Assembly (NCBI RefSeq): GCF_030056705.1
Contig: NZ_JASHIC010000027.1
Span: forward strand, 62,001-126,000
Direction: 5' to 3'
Length of the DNA stretch: 64,000 bases
DNA from: Flectobacillus longus
GTDB lineage: Bacteria > Bacteroidota > Bacteroidia > Cytophagales > Spirosomataceae
This document shows positions 17,931 to 26,670 of this stretch, in pieces (positions within the stretch are counted from its first letter, which is position 1; the number at the start of each line of letters is the position of its first letter). The notes under the pieces are model-generated. The model made no database searches. It was not told where the DNA came from and saw nothing but the letters and a program-made list of their open reading frames with translations. Made by a program: the position numbers and the translations under genes.

Positions 17931-17957
17931 AAAAAGCCCCTGATAAAATCAGAGGCT
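17931..17957 (-). terminator. Terminator of the AraC-type gene
   Basis: On the minus strand a 10-bp stem with one mismatch (17935-17944 with 17948-17957) is followed by five T, about 55 nt after the AraC stop codon. Confidence 0.55.
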
Positions 17958-18012
17958 CTTATATAATTTTGAAAGTGAAATCTTGTACCGTATAAGCCGA
18001 CAAAACTTGAAA

Positions 18013-18939
18013 TTACAAGTTCATTAATGATTCGCGACGACGCATCTTTCCTGCTGGAATACCAAACATCATCTTGAAACGACGACAGAAGTAAGCAGTA
18101 TCTTTATAACCCACCTCAGCGCCAATAGCACGAATCGACTTTTTAGAAGTACGCAACAAACCTACAGCAGCTTCCATACGTTGGTACTCAATATAATCTT
18201 GAGGGTTGATACCCGTCAACATTTTGAAATACTGTCCTACGTAATCTTCTGATACGTTCGCTACGTTTGCCAATACTTTGTTCGACAAGTCGCCACCGAT
18301 ATTGTCTTTGATATAAGCAAAGATGTCTATCAAACGTGGATCTTTGAAGTAAGTACTATTAGTGGCTAATTGCTCAACAAACAAACGGTTTTTGATAATG
18401 TAACGAATAATCTCGATAACGATTTCTTCAGTCTTTATCTTGATTACACGTCCTTTACCCAATACATCACACATATCTTCTTTCAAGATTTCGTTGATCA
18501 TGTGAGCCAACTTGTCGTCTCTCTTGATCAAGAAAGGAGGAATGTCTAATGAAGTAAAGAAGTTTACCGAATCAAATACTTTTGCTTCGAAAGCTACTAA
18601 GCCAAAAGAGTTTTCTACTTGACCAATTCTAGCTGGTTCAAGGTTTGGCTCAAAGTACAACTCACGATGAGTCATGAACTCTTCGTTAGATACAATCTTA
18701 GGTTTGTCTGCGTTACCATAAGTTAATGATAACATCTTTCCACCTGGGATAAAGAGCATATCGCCAACCTCTGCATGAACAGCTTCTTCACCAAATGATA
18801 CCTCACCGTTGTACAAAATCAAGAGTGTGTTTTCTACGTCGTAAAAGTTCTTGATTCTGATTGGTTGTAATATTCTAATGTTACGAGACTTGATGAACTT
18901 AACACCAAGGGACTCTATGATTTTATTATAATCTTCCAT
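18013..18939 (-). CDS. AraC-family transcriptional regulator
   Basis: 308 residues. The N-terminal ~110 residues look like a cupin-type sensory fold (LILYNGEVSFGEEAVHAEVG, DMLFIPGGKMLSL). A mid region of helices follows, and residues about 205-303 form the double-HTH AraC DNA-binding domain (LANVANVSEDYVGQYFKMLT, then IRAIGAEVGYKDTAYFCRRF). It binds DNA as an activator or repressor; its ligand is unknown. It lies on the minus strand between the RluB-type gene and the acyl-CoA dehydrogenase gene; a possible -7 element lies at 18991-18998. The dehydrogenase upstream has its own terminator, so they are likely separate transcripts. Regulation of neighbouring metabolic genes is only a guess. Confidence 0.92.
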   Translation of the reverse strand: MEDYNKIIESLGVKFIKSRNIRILQPIRIKNFYDVENTLLILYNGEVSFGEEAVHAEVGDMLFIPGGKMLSLTYGNADKPKIVSNEEFMTHRELYFEPNLEPARIGQVENSFGLVAFEAKVFDSVNFFTSLDIPPFLIKRDDKLAHMINEILKEDMCDVLGKGRVIKIKTEEIVIEIIRYIIKNRLFVEQLATNSTYFKDPRLIDIFAYIKDNIGGDLSNKVLANVANVSEDYVGQYFKMLTGINPQDYIEYQRMEAAVGLLRTSKKSIRAIGAEVGYKDTAYFCRRFKMMFGIPAGKMRRRESLMNL

Positions 18940-18990
18940 TTCTGCGGCTTATTTTCTATAAATTGAAAACAATGATAGATAAATTTAGGA

Positions 18991-18998
18991 CAAAACTA
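18991..18998 (-). promoter_or_regulatory. -7 promoter element of the AraC-type gene
   Basis: The minus strand reads TAGTTTTG, about 52 nt before the ATG at 18939. The remainder of 18999-19290 is A/T-rich and shows nothing else. Confidence 0.45.
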
Positions 18999-19290
18999 AT
19001 AAATCGCATTAAAATTCCAAAATATAAGTAAAAAAAGTATCAGGATTTTTTTTGTGTAAATTACCCATACTAAGCTGATTATTATTGTAATATCCTAAGA
19101 AGATGCTTTTTTGATAGGCTAAATGAGTACCAAAAATATTTGAATATTTCATAGTTTTTGTGTTTTTTCAAGATAATCGGCAAGAAAAGTAAAGATTTTG
19201 AGCCAAAAAATACCAAAAAGAGGTGTATTTATGCTAAAAGCAATTTGAGGTCTGAGATTAATGTAATCTTTATAAAAAAAGTACAAAAAA

Positions 19291-19324
19291 AGCCGTTGGG
19301 TTCTTACAGAAGAATCCAACGGCT
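19291..19324 (-). terminator. Terminator of the acyl-CoA dehydrogenase gene
   Basis: Arms 19291-19305 and 19310-19324 pair over 15 bp with one wobble. On the minus strand the stem is followed by seven T, 50 nt after the stop codon. Confidence 0.75.
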
Positions 19325-19374
19325 TGAAAATTTGACTCAAATTTTTTTAATGACTTTAATAAACCTGTAATATG

Positions 19375-20535
19375 TTACTTCAATAATTCTCTGGCAATCA
19401 CAATTTTTTGAATTTCAGAAGTGCCTTCATAAATCTGGGTAATTTTGGCGTCACGCATGAGACGCTCAACATGAAACTCTTTCACAAATCCATAACCTCC
19501 ATGTATCTGTACCGCCTCGATGGTAGTGTCCATTGCCACTTGTGAAGCAAACAATTTGGCCATCGCTGCCGACTTAACGTAGTCTTGGTGATTGTCTTTG
19601 TCCAAAGCTGCTCTTAAACATAAAAATCTTGCTGCATCGATTTGCGTTGCCATTTCGGCAAGTTTAAATTGAATAGCTTGGTGCTCGGCAATTGGTTTGC
19701 CAAATGTTTTACGCTCTTTAGAATATTGCAAAGCCAATTCATACGCTCCCGAAGCTATCCCTAGTGCTTGTGCTGCGATGCCAATACGACCTCCATTGAG
19801 CGTAGACATGGCAAATTTAAAACCAAAGCCATCGGATCCAATACGGTTTTCTTTAGGGACCTTGACGTCAGTAAACATCAAAGAGTGTGTATCTGACCCA
19901 CGAATTCCCAATTTGTTTTCTTTCTTTCCAATCTGAAAACCTTCCATTCCTCTTTCTACAATTAGGCAGTTGATACCTCTATGACCTTTTTCGGGGTGCG
20001 TTTGTGCAATGACCAGATAAGTATTGGCACGACCGCCATTAGTGATCCAGTTTTTAGTACCGTTGAGCAGATAATAATCGCCCATGTCTTCGGCAGTGGT
20101 ATGCTGAGAGGTTGCATCCGAACCAGCTTCAGGTTCGGATAAGGCAAATGCTCCAATATGTTGCCCTGAGGCAAGTGGTACCAAATATTTTTGTTTTTGT
20201 TCTTCCGTGCCAAAAGCTTCTAGTCCATAGCAAACCAATGAGTTATTGACCGATACCATTACCGAAGCAGAGGCATCAATTTTGGATAATTCTTCCATTG
20301 CTAGTACATACGAAACTGTATCCATACCACCGCCGCCATATTCTGGCGAAACCATCATTCCTAGAAACCCCATTTCGCCCATTTTACGTACCAATTCCTC
20401 TGGAAAAAACTCCTTTTCGTCACGCTCAATTACGCCAGATAAGAGCTCTGTCTGAGCAAAATCTCTAGCTGCTTGTTGTACGGCTAAATGCTCTTCAGTA
20501 AACTGAAAATTTAGCCCATTTAATGCTGTTGTCAT
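19375..20535 (-). CDS. Acyl-CoA dehydrogenase (short-chain type)
   Basis: A 386-residue FAD flavoprotein that oxidises acyl-CoA to trans-2-enoyl-CoA, passing electrons to ETF. Seen: GAFALSEPEAGSDATSQHTT (FAD-binding segment near 125-145), YLLNGTKNWITNGG, YSKERKTFGKPIAEHQAIQF, and the C-terminal MRDAKITQIYEGTSEIQK with Glu370 as the expected catalytic base. The position of Glu in YEGT is that of short/medium-chain and butyryl-CoA dehydrogenases rather than isovaleryl- or long-chain types. It is a single gene; a -7 element is at 20691-20698. Chain length cannot be fixed from sequence alone. Confidence 0.93.
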   Translation of the reverse strand: MTTALNGLNFQFTEEHLAVQQAARDFAQTELLSGVIERDEKEFFPEELVRKMGEMGFLGMMVSPEYGGGGMDTVSYVLAMEELSKIDASASVMVSVNNSLVCYGLEAFGTEEQKQKYLVPLASGQHIGAFALSEPEAGSDATSQHTTAEDMGDYYLLNGTKNWITNGGRANTYLVIAQTHPEKGHRGINCLIVERGMEGFQIGKKENKLGIRGSDTHSLMFTDVKVPKENRIGSDGFGFKFAMSTLNGGRIGIAAQALGIASGAYELALQYSKERKTFGKPIAEHQAIQFKLAEMATQIDAARFLCLRAALDKDNHQDYVKSAAMAKLFASQVAMDTTIEAVQIHGGYGFVKEFHVERLMRDAKITQIYEGTSEIQKIVIARELLK

Positions 20536-20690
20536 AGTTTAAAATAAAGTTTAATTGATGATCAATTGATTGAACGGTAATACAATCAAGTCTTAATCTA
20601 TCGTTTGATATTGTAGCTTGATAATCTGTTACATAAGTGTGTAGACACTAAGTCATATTTGGTACTTTAAATACCTTAGATATAATGATT

Positions 20691-20698
20691 CAAATATA
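20691..20698 (-). promoter_or_regulatory. -7 promoter element of the acyl-CoA dehydrogenase gene
   Basis: The minus strand reads TATATTTG, 155 nt before the ATG at 20535. No clear -33 box. Confidence 0.4.
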
Positions 20699-20789
20699 GT
20701 AAAAGGTATGCGTGCATACTATTTTTTCGAAAAAAAAATTTCCTGTACATTTTTTTGAATTAGAAGGGGAAAATCTCCAAGTTTCTCTC

Positions 20790-20797
20790 TAATTTTG
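20790..20797 (+). promoter_or_regulatory. -7 promoter element, probably mreB
   Basis: TAATTTTG followed by CAC fits the Bacteroidota form. It would give mreB a leader of about 340 nt (to 21145). The leader shows no obvious riboswitch or frame; the lack of a -33 TTTG lowers confidence. Confidence 0.45.
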
Positions 20798-21144
20798 CAC
20801 TTTTACAAGAAAATGGTCGTATGATAGAGTTTGTGATAGTCTAAACTTTTCGATAACTTGCAGAAAAACGAGTAGTTATTGAAGATTTTGTGGCGAAATG
20901 ACATTCTAGAATTGATAACAAAACCAAGTAGTTATCAATCGAAGCAAGAAAATCGTGCTATAAGACTGAGGAAAGGAGCGAGGGACAATTACTTGAGACA
21001 ACGACATTACGTGAGTTAATCTGTGATAGAGATAAATCGGGTGTATTTATACCAAGCAATAAACCTAAGGATATTACCACTAATTGATTTTAAAAGTATA
21101 GTAGAGTTTAAAGATTTTAAAACAAGCCAAGAAGAACTAATAAA

Positions 21145-22170
21145 ATGGGATTATTTAGTTTCCTTACATCCGACATTGCTATTGACTTGGGTACGGCTAA
21201 TACCCTTATCATTCATAAAGATAAAATTGTGGTTGACGAGCCTTCAATCATTGCCTTAGATAAAGCTACCAATAAAGTATTAGCGATTGGTAACAAGGCA
21301 ATGCAGATGCACGAAAAAACCAATGAAAATATTAAAACAATTCGTCCTTTGAAGGATGGTGTAATTGCAGACTTTACAGCTGCCGAATTGATGATTCGTG
21401 GTATGATCAAGATGATTGATACTGGTAGTCGTTTCTTCACACCTTCTCATCGTATGGTTGTTTGTATTCCATCGGGTATTACCGAGGTAGAAAAACGTGC
21501 CGTAAAAGACTCTTGTGAGCATGCAGGTGCCAAAGAGGTGTATATGGTGCATGAGCCTATCGCAGCGGCAATCGGTATTGGTATTGATATTGAGCAGCCA
21601 AACGGTTCAATGATTGTTGACATCGGTGGTGGTACTACTGAAATTGCAGTAATTGCCCTTTCGGGTATCGTCTGCGAAGCTTCTGTTCGTATTGCGGGCG
21701 ATGTATTTACACGCGATATTGTAGATTATATGCGTCGTGAGCATAACTTGTTGATTGGTGAGCGCTCGGCTGAGTTAATCAAAATTGAAGTTGGTTCAGC
21801 ATTGCCAGAATTAGACAACCCTCCAGCGGATTACGAAATTCGTGGTCGTGACTTGATGACTGGTATTCCAAAAGAAATTAAAGTAACGTATTCTGAGATT
21901 GCTTATTCGTTGGATAAGTCTATTTCCAAAATCGAAGAAGCCGTAATGAAAGCACTAGAAGTATCTCCTCCTGAGCTTTCGGCAGATATTTACCACAACG
22001 GTATTCATTTGACAGGTGGTGGTGCCTTGTTGCATGGTTTGGACAAACGTATTGCCAACAAGACTAAGCTTCCTATTCATATTGCAGATGACCCATTAAG
22101 AGCGGTTGTAAGAGGTACAGGCGAAGTACTAAAACACCTCGACCACTACAAGCCGATTCTAATTTCGTAA
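21145..22170 (+). CDS. mreB: Rod-shape-determining actin homolog MreB
   Basis: MreB forms membrane-bound filaments that guide lateral wall synthesis by the elongasome. 341 residues; seen: MGLFSFLTSDIAIDLGTANT with the phosphate-1 motif, phosphate-2 region IVDIGGGTTEIAVIALSG, the ExxAAAIG helix (HEPIAAAIGIGI) and adenosine motif HLTGGGALLHGLD. The N-terminal GLFSFL is hydrophobic, fitting membrane contact. mreC follows 219 nt downstream, mreD after that; a hairpin at 22188-22234 probably tunes the ratio of mreB to mreCD. mrdA and rodA, often next in this order, are not present here. Confidence 0.97.
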   Translation: MGLFSFLTSDIAIDLGTANTLIIHKDKIVVDEPSIIALDKATNKVLAIGNKAMQMHEKTNENIKTIRPLKDGVIADFTAAELMIRGMIKMIDTGSRFFTPSHRMVVCIPSGITEVEKRAVKDSCEHAGAKEVYMVHEPIAAAIGIGIDIEQPNGSMIVDIGGGTTEIAVIALSGIVCEASVRIAGDVFTRDIVDYMRREHNLLIGERSAELIKIEVGSALPELDNPPADYEIRGRDLMTGIPKEIKVTYSEIAYSLDKSISKIEEAVMKALEVSPPELSADIYHNGIHLTGGGALLHGLDKRIANKTKLPIHIADDPLRAVVRGTGEVLKHLDHYKPILIS

Positions 22171-22187
22171 TAATAACGATTTTGGAT

Positions 22188-22234
22188 AAAGTGAATGGGA
22201 AATAGCTTAGCTTAATTTCTCATTCACTTTTTTG
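22188..22234 (+). terminator. Hairpin with T tail after mreB
   Basis: A 16-bp stem with a mismatch or two (22188-22203 with 22215-22230) is followed by TTTT. It would reduce read-through from mreB into mreC. The rest of the gap holds AGCTCAAAGCT-type short repeats. Confidence 0.65.
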
Positions 22235-22389
22235 TTATAGAGCGATAGAAAAATACCCATTTGTTGTAAATAAGTTTATTTATAGTTTTGAACTTTTAAA
22301 AATCAGCAATCAAAAGAATTCAACTGACGAATGCTCAAAGCTGATAGCTCAAAGCTAAACTCACGAAACCCCTTACTCTCCTAAAAGAA

Positions 22390-23265
22390 ATGTATAGACT
22401 ATTCCAGTTCATTTCAAAGCAACGAGCTTTCATTGTGTTCGTACTTTTGGAAGTACTGAGTTTGTGGATGTTTTATTCATATAATAATTACCCCAACGCT
22501 GTTTTTTTCAATACAACTAATTACTACGCAGCCAAAGCTCTCGAAACATCCAATTCTATTGCCGTGTATTATAACCTTCGTAATGTCAATCAGGATTTGG
22601 CGATGGAAAACAAGCAATTGCGTGAGATGGTGTTGAAATTACAAGCTCAACAGTTAGTGCAGCCCAAGGTGAATTATAAAGCAGACTCAATCGTTGCTGC
22701 TCGCTTTCAGCCAATCGTGGCTAAAGTAACAGAGTTGACTACCAATCAGTTTAATAACTTTATCACGATCGATAAAGGTACCGCCGATGGCTTAGCGCCT
22801 GGTATGGGAGTTATTTCTTCGACGGGAGTTGTTGGTAAAATCAAATCCTGCTCAGAACACATGTCACGTGTGATTTCGATATTGCACTCCGAATATACGA
22901 TGTCTGCCAAGATTAGACGAAATAACGAAATTGGTTCGGTAAAGTGGGATGGCAAAAATCCTGAACTTTTGGAAATGACCGATGTCTCTCGCTACAAATC
23001 AGTTAAACAACGAGATACTATCGTGACTTCCGATTACAATTACGTATTCCCAGCAGATATTGCGATTGGGTATGTGACAAAAGTTGGTGTAAAGAAAGAT
23101 ATGACTTTTCATGATATTCAGTTGAAAGTGGCAACTAATTTCAACACACTCTCGTATGTTTACGTAATCAAAAACAGGTTAGAGAAAGAAGTGAAGCAAT
23201 TAGAGGAAACACCTGAGAATAAAACGCCTCAGACTTCAAAAGCGCCACAAACAACTAAACCATAA
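22390..23265 (+). CDS. mreC: Rod-shape-determining protein MreC
   Basis: MreC is a bitopic periplasmic protein linking MreB, MreD and the elongation penicillin-binding protein. 291 residues: a short cytoplasmic start, a membrane helix at about 13-31 (AFIVFVLLEVLSLWMFYSY), a coiled coil (about 60-85), then the beta-barrel domain with FITIDKGTADGLAPGMGVIS and GVVGKIKSCSEHMSRVISI. The C-terminal 25 residues are Thr/Pro/Gln-rich. mreD starts 47 nt downstream, so the two are co-transcribed. Confidence 0.95.
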   Translation: MYRLFQFISKQRAFIVFVLLEVLSLWMFYSYNNYPNAVFFNTTNYYAAKALETSNSIAVYYNLRNVNQDLAMENKQLREMVLKLQAQQLVQPKVNYKADSIVAARFQPIVAKVTELTTNQFNNFITIDKGTADGLAPGMGVISSTGVVGKIKSCSEHMSRVISILHSEYTMSAKIRRNNEIGSVKWDGKNPELLEMTDVSRYKSVKQRDTIVTSDYNYVFPADIAIGYVTKVGVKKDMTFHDIQLKVATNFNTLSYVYVIKNRLEKEVKQLEETPENKTPQTSKAPQTTKP

Positions 23266-23312
23266 GTAGAAAAGGAGCCATCCACTCTAATCGAAAATTA
23301 AGAACCAAGTAA

Positions 23313-23819
23313 ATGACTCTTCGAAATATAATCCCAGAAGTTTTAACTTTTGTATTCTACTTGTTGTTACAAGTGTTTTTTGTGCGACAGCTTGTTTTCT
23401 TTGATTACGCATTTTGCTTTGCTTATGTGGCAGCTGTATTATTATTACCATTTGAGACGAGCCGTTTGCAATTGGTAATTCTAGGGTTTGTAGCAGGTTT
23501 GTTTGTAGATATATTTTATAATACTATGGGCGCTAATGCAGCCGCAACAACATTGATTGCCTATTTACGACCGTCAATCATTACCTTATTAACACCCCAA
23601 AGAGGATACGACGAGCGTCAAGTACTCACTTTGCGTTCGATGGGATTTGGTTGGTTTATTTCTTACTTAGGCATTCTTACACTGATTCACCACTTTGTTT
23701 TGTTCATGTTAGAGGCATCTGATTGGGGCTTGTTCTTTCAGGTGATACTCAAAGTCTTAGCTAGTATTATTTTCACTAACACTGTCATTATTATTCTGCA
23801 ATTTTTTAGAAAAGAATAA
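23313..23819 (+). CDS. mreD: Rod-shape-determining protein MreD
   Basis: 168 residues with about five membrane segments, directly after mreC on the same strand. Sequence similarity in MreD is weak in general; assignment rests on size, hydrophobic pattern (RQLVFFDYAFCFAYVAAVLL, LGFVAGLFVDIFYN) and the mreBC context. The GLFVDIFY segment is typical of MreD. It completes the elongasome core. The following 296 nt to the sigma factor gene hold no supported gene. Confidence 0.9.
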   Translation: MTLRNIIPEVLTFVFYLLLQVFFVRQLVFFDYAFCFAYVAAVLLLPFETSRLQLVILGFVAGLFVDIFYNTMGANAAATTLIAYLRPSIITLLTPQRGYDERQVLTLRSMGFGWFISYLGILTLIHHFVLFMLEASDWGLFFQVILKVLASIIFTNTVIIILQFFRKE

Positions 23820-24115
23820 AGGAATATCTTGAAAAACAGTTGTTTATTTGGATTTCGCGAGTCGTCGGTAGAGCTCAACACTTTCAAAACTACTCCTGCT
23901 TTATTGATTGGAGAGAGCTTTACAATGAAGAATGCCTAGTATGCCTTTTTGTCATAAAATTGACAAAAATCATTCTTGGCAGATTGTTTGTACATGATAG
24001 TATTCAAGCGTTTGAGAATTTAGAGACAGAGTCAACGAGATAGTGATAGTAGTAAAGCTGTACTCTGTCGAACGATTGGATAATGTGTTTTTAAAAAAGA
24101 GACTCATCATCAGCT

Positions 24116-24736
24116 ATGTCAGAGCAAGAAGAAATCCCAACTCTCCAAACCTATTCGGAAACCGAAAAACATAGAGTTTTCGAAAAGGAGTTTATGCCCC
24201 ATATAGATTCTATGTACAACTTTGCGTTTCGTCTTACCAATGATGAGGACGATGCCAATGATCTTGTGCAAGATACCTACTTAAAAGCGTTTCGCTTTAT
24301 CAATTCTTTTGAAGAAGGAACTAATGCCAAAGCTTGGTTGTTCAGAATCCTGAAGAATAGCTTTATCAACGATTTCAGAAAGAAATCGAAAGAACCTTCA
24401 AAAGTAGATTACCAAGATGTAGAAACTACCTACAACTCGGAGGAAGACGCCGAAACTACTCAAACGGTAGATTTACGTGCTGAAACTGTCCAAGATTTGA
24501 TTGGAGACGAAATAGCCAATGCGCTCAACTCGCTCCCTGTGGATTTTAGAACAGTAATTATTCTCTGTGACATCGAAGGGTTTACTTATGAAGAGATGGC
24601 CAAAATCCTAGATATTCCAATTGGTACAGTACGCTCACGCTTACACCGTGCTCGTATGCTCCTTAAAGAGAAACTGAAAAGTTATGCCAAAAATTTAGGA
24701 TACGATGTCAATGCTGACACTTTGGCAGAAAATTAG
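24116..24736 (+). CDS. ECF-type RNA polymerase sigma factor
   Basis: 206 residues. Region 2 (about 30-100): FRLTNDEDDANDLVQDTYLK and WLFRILKNSFINDFRKKSKE, for -10 recognition and core binding. Region 4 (about 140-195): LPVDFRTVIILCDIEGFTYE and IGTVRSRLHRARMLLKEKL, for -35 recognition. A 40-residue acidic linker separates them. This is a group of ECF factors found widely in Bacteroidota. The Cys-rich protein 181 nt downstream is a likely anti-sigma partner. Which genes it controls is not known. Confidence 0.94.
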   Translation: MSEQEEIPTLQTYSETEKHRVFEKEFMPHIDSMYNFAFRLTNDEDDANDLVQDTYLKAFRFINSFEEGTNAKAWLFRILKNSFINDFRKKSKEPSKVDYQDVETTYNSEEDAETTQTVDLRAETVQDLIGDEIANALNSLPVDFRTVIILCDIEGFTYEEMAKILDIPIGTVRSRLHRARMLLKEKLKSYAKNLGYDVNADTLAEN

Positions 24737-24916
24737 CTATCAGATGGGTGACATAAATCAGGAAGTAAAAACTTTTTTACAAAACTGGAATTTTTTTTTT
24801 TGTCACTCTGTTCAATAACTACTTGATTTATATCAAAATACAAAAAGTTTATCGTTTGCTTTGACAAATAGATTCATTAGAAAATAACCAAGTTAACTGC
24901 TTAATTCTATAAAGAC

Positions 24917-25198
24917 ATGATTTCCGAGGCTGAGAAGGTGCAAGGGACTCCCCAACAAAAGAAGACTCATTGCGAACATGAGGGCGAATGTATGAAGCTG
25001 GTTCAACTCATTGTAGATGGACAGGCGACAGAGGAGCAAATGGCTCAATTCAAAAATAACATGGCAAAGTGTTTGCCATGCGAGAATGGCTATGAATTAG
25101 AGAAATGTATTAAAGACGCCATGCAATTAAGAATAGAAAAGAAATGTGTTCCTACTTCTTTGATTGATTGTATCAAGAAAAAAATAAGCGGTTTGTAA
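24917..25198 (+). CDS. Small Cys-rich protein, putative anti-sigma factor
   Basis: 93 residues. Seen: HCEHEGECMKLVQLIVDGQA, then the pair CLPC (about residues 54-57) and further Cys (KCIKDAM, KKCVPTSLIDCIKK). The layout (short helical domain, acidic VDGQATEEQ turn, CxxC) resembles zinc-type anti-sigma domains found after Bacteroidota sigma factors. In the usual Hx3CxxC motif the His position is Asn here, so metal binding may use other residues (the Cys and His near the N-terminus). It has no membrane segment and would act in the cytoplasm. Its place after the sigma gene supports the call. Eleven consecutive T at 24791-24801 lie in the gap before it. Confidence 0.7.
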   Translation: MISEAEKVQGTPQQKKTHCEHEGECMKLVQLIVDGQATEEQMAQFKNNMAKCLPCENGYELEKCIKDAMQLRIEKKCVPTSLIDCIKKKISGL

Positions 25199-25225
25199 AA
25201 TAACAAACGCTAAACAGAGCTTTTG

Positions 25226-25275
25226 AAAGGTTATTAGGTTGTCCTAGTATTGGATACGACTTAATAACCTTTTGC
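25226..25275 (+). terminator. Hairpin terminator after the putative anti-sigma gene
   Basis: AAAGGTTATTA (25226-25236) pairs with TAATAACCTTT (25262-25272), loop of 25 nt, then TTGC TTTTG. Confidence 0.5.
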
Positions 25276-25438
25276 TTTTGAGGCACTCAGCTTGTCCTTC
25301 AAGGGTGCTTTGTCATATCAATAAATAATGAGTATTTTTGAAAAATAATTGGTGCGTGAAATACAACTTTTCTCTTTAGTAAGAAGCGTTTTATAAAATC
25401 ACAATACCCAATCTTTTATTCCCTAAAATTTTTAAGCA

Positions 25439-26008
25439 TTGGAAAACGGCAAACTTATCATTTTTTCGGCTCCGTCTGGTTCAGGTAAAACAACCATCGT
25501 AAAGCATCTTTTGGCTACCAACTCTAACTTGGGTTTTTCTATCTCGGCGTGTACACGTGACAAGCGTGGTCGTAACGAAGAAAATGGCAAGGATTATTAT
25601 TTTATGACACCCGATGAATTCAAACAAAAAATTGTTAAACAAGAATTCGTAGAATGGGAAGAGGTATATCCAGGCGCTTATTATGGTACACTCAAATCAG
25701 AAATCGAAAGATTGTGGTCAGAAGGAAAGCATGTGATTTTTGATGTGGATGTACGTGGTGGCGTTAAATTGAAAGAGTATTACAAGGAGCGTGCATTATC
25801 AATTTTTGTAAAAGTACCTAGCGTAGAAGAACTAGAAAAAAGACTTCGTGAGCGTGGTACTGATTCGGAAGACTCTATCTCGAAAAGAGTTTTTAAAATG
25901 AACTTCGAAATGTCATTCCAAGACCAATTTGACATCGTGTTGTTGAATGACAATTTGGATGAAGCCGTAGCCAAAGCACAAAAGCTATTTGACGATTTTA
26001 CAAAATAA
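25439..26008 (+). CDS. gmk: Guanylate kinase, TTG start
   Basis: Phosphorylates GMP to GDP with ATP. 189 residues; P-loop [16 protein letters not shown] at about 9-24, GMP-binding [20 protein letters not shown], and the [15 protein letters not shown] segment typical of the family. The frame opens with TTG at 25439; an in-frame TAA at 25433-25435 lies only two codons before, so no longer start exists, and the P-loop would be damaged by a later one. nadD follows, with a hairpin between. Confidence 0.96.
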   Translation: MENGKLIIFSAPSGSGKTTIVKHLLATNSNLGFSISACTRDKRGRNEENGKDYYFMTPDEFKQKIVKQEFVEWEEVYPGAYYGTLKSEIERLWSEGKHVIFDVDVRGGVKLKEYYKERALSIFVKVPSVEELEKRLRERGTDSEDSISKRVFKMNFEMSFQDQFDIVLLNDNLDEAVAKAQKLFDDFTK

Positions 26009-26023
26009 TTATAACTCATAAAT

Positions 26024-26067
26024 GGGTTGTTGGTAAGTCAAAAATTTGATTTGCTAACAACCCTTTT
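26024..26067 (+). terminator. Hairpin between gmk and nadD
   Basis: GGGTTGTTGGTAA (26024-26036) pairs with TTGCTAACAACCC (26051-26063) with wobbles, followed by TTTT. It lies 15 nt after gmk. Confidence 0.6.
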
Positions 26068-26086
26068 GTTTTGAAATACATTCGCA

Positions 26087-26659
26087 ATGAAAATAGGCTT
26101 GTTTTTTGGCTCATTCAATCCCATTCACGTGGGGCACTTGATTGTTGCCAATGTGATGGCAACAACTACCGATCTCGACCAAGTATGGTTTATCGTTTCG
26201 CCACAAAATCCTTTCAAGAAAAACAAATCGCTTTTACATGAGTTCGACCGTTTGGATATGGTCGAAAAAGCTATTCAGGATAATCCTCTTTTTCGTGTTT
26301 CGAATATTGAATTTTCGATGCCAAAACCTTCCTATACCATCGATACCTTAATTCGTTTACAGGAAAAGCATCCCAACTATGAGTTTAAATTGATTATTGG
26401 AGGCGATAATTTGGCACAATTCCCAAATTGGAAAAATGCAGACAAAATTCTTGAATACTTTGGCCTGTATGTATATCCAAGACCTAATTCTGAACCGAGC
26501 GACTTAGAAAAGCATCCTAATGTACAATTGGTAAAAGCTCCCTCATTGGATATTTCGGCAACTTTTATTCGTGATTGTATCAAAAATGGTCAACCCATAA
26601 GGTATATGGTGCCCGAAGAAGTAGAAGAGTATATCCAGAGAAAGAAGTTTTATCTATAA
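26087..26659 (+). CDS. nadD: Nicotinate-nucleotide adenylyltransferase
   Basis: Adenylates nicotinate mononucleotide in NAD synthesis. 190 residues; nucleotidyltransferase signature LFFGSFNPIHVGHLIVANVM with the HxGH motif at 16-19, the KPSYTIDTL segment, FKLIIGGDNLAQFPNW, and the C-terminal SATFIRDCIKNGQPIRYMVP (ISxTxxR family motif as ISATFIR). The next gene starts 11 nt downstream, so they are co-transcribed. Confidence 0.96.
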   Translation: MKIGLFFGSFNPIHVGHLIVANVMATTTDLDQVWFIVSPQNPFKKNKSLLHEFDRLDMVEKAIQDNPLFRVSNIEFSMPKPSYTIDTLIRLQEKHPNYEFKLIIGGDNLAQFPNWKNADKILEYFGLYVYPRPNSEPSDLEKHPNVQLVKAPSLDISATFIRDCIKNGQPIRYMVPEEVEEYIQRKKFYL

Positions 26660-26670
26660 ATATCACAACG

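Noticed and set aside
18940-19290. Small genes in the gap between the AraC and acyl-CoA dehydrogenase genes
   Set aside because: Frames of 63-70 residues on both strands overlap the dehydrogenase terminator and have no recognisable features.
23840-24043. 67-residue plus-strand frame between mreD and the sigma factor
   Set aside because: No domain, no promoter, no signal peptide; composition looks random.
24791-24801. Run of eleven T before the putative anti-sigma gene as a phase-variation tract
   Set aside because: It is not inside a coding region or between clear promoter boxes, and a single genome cannot show length change.
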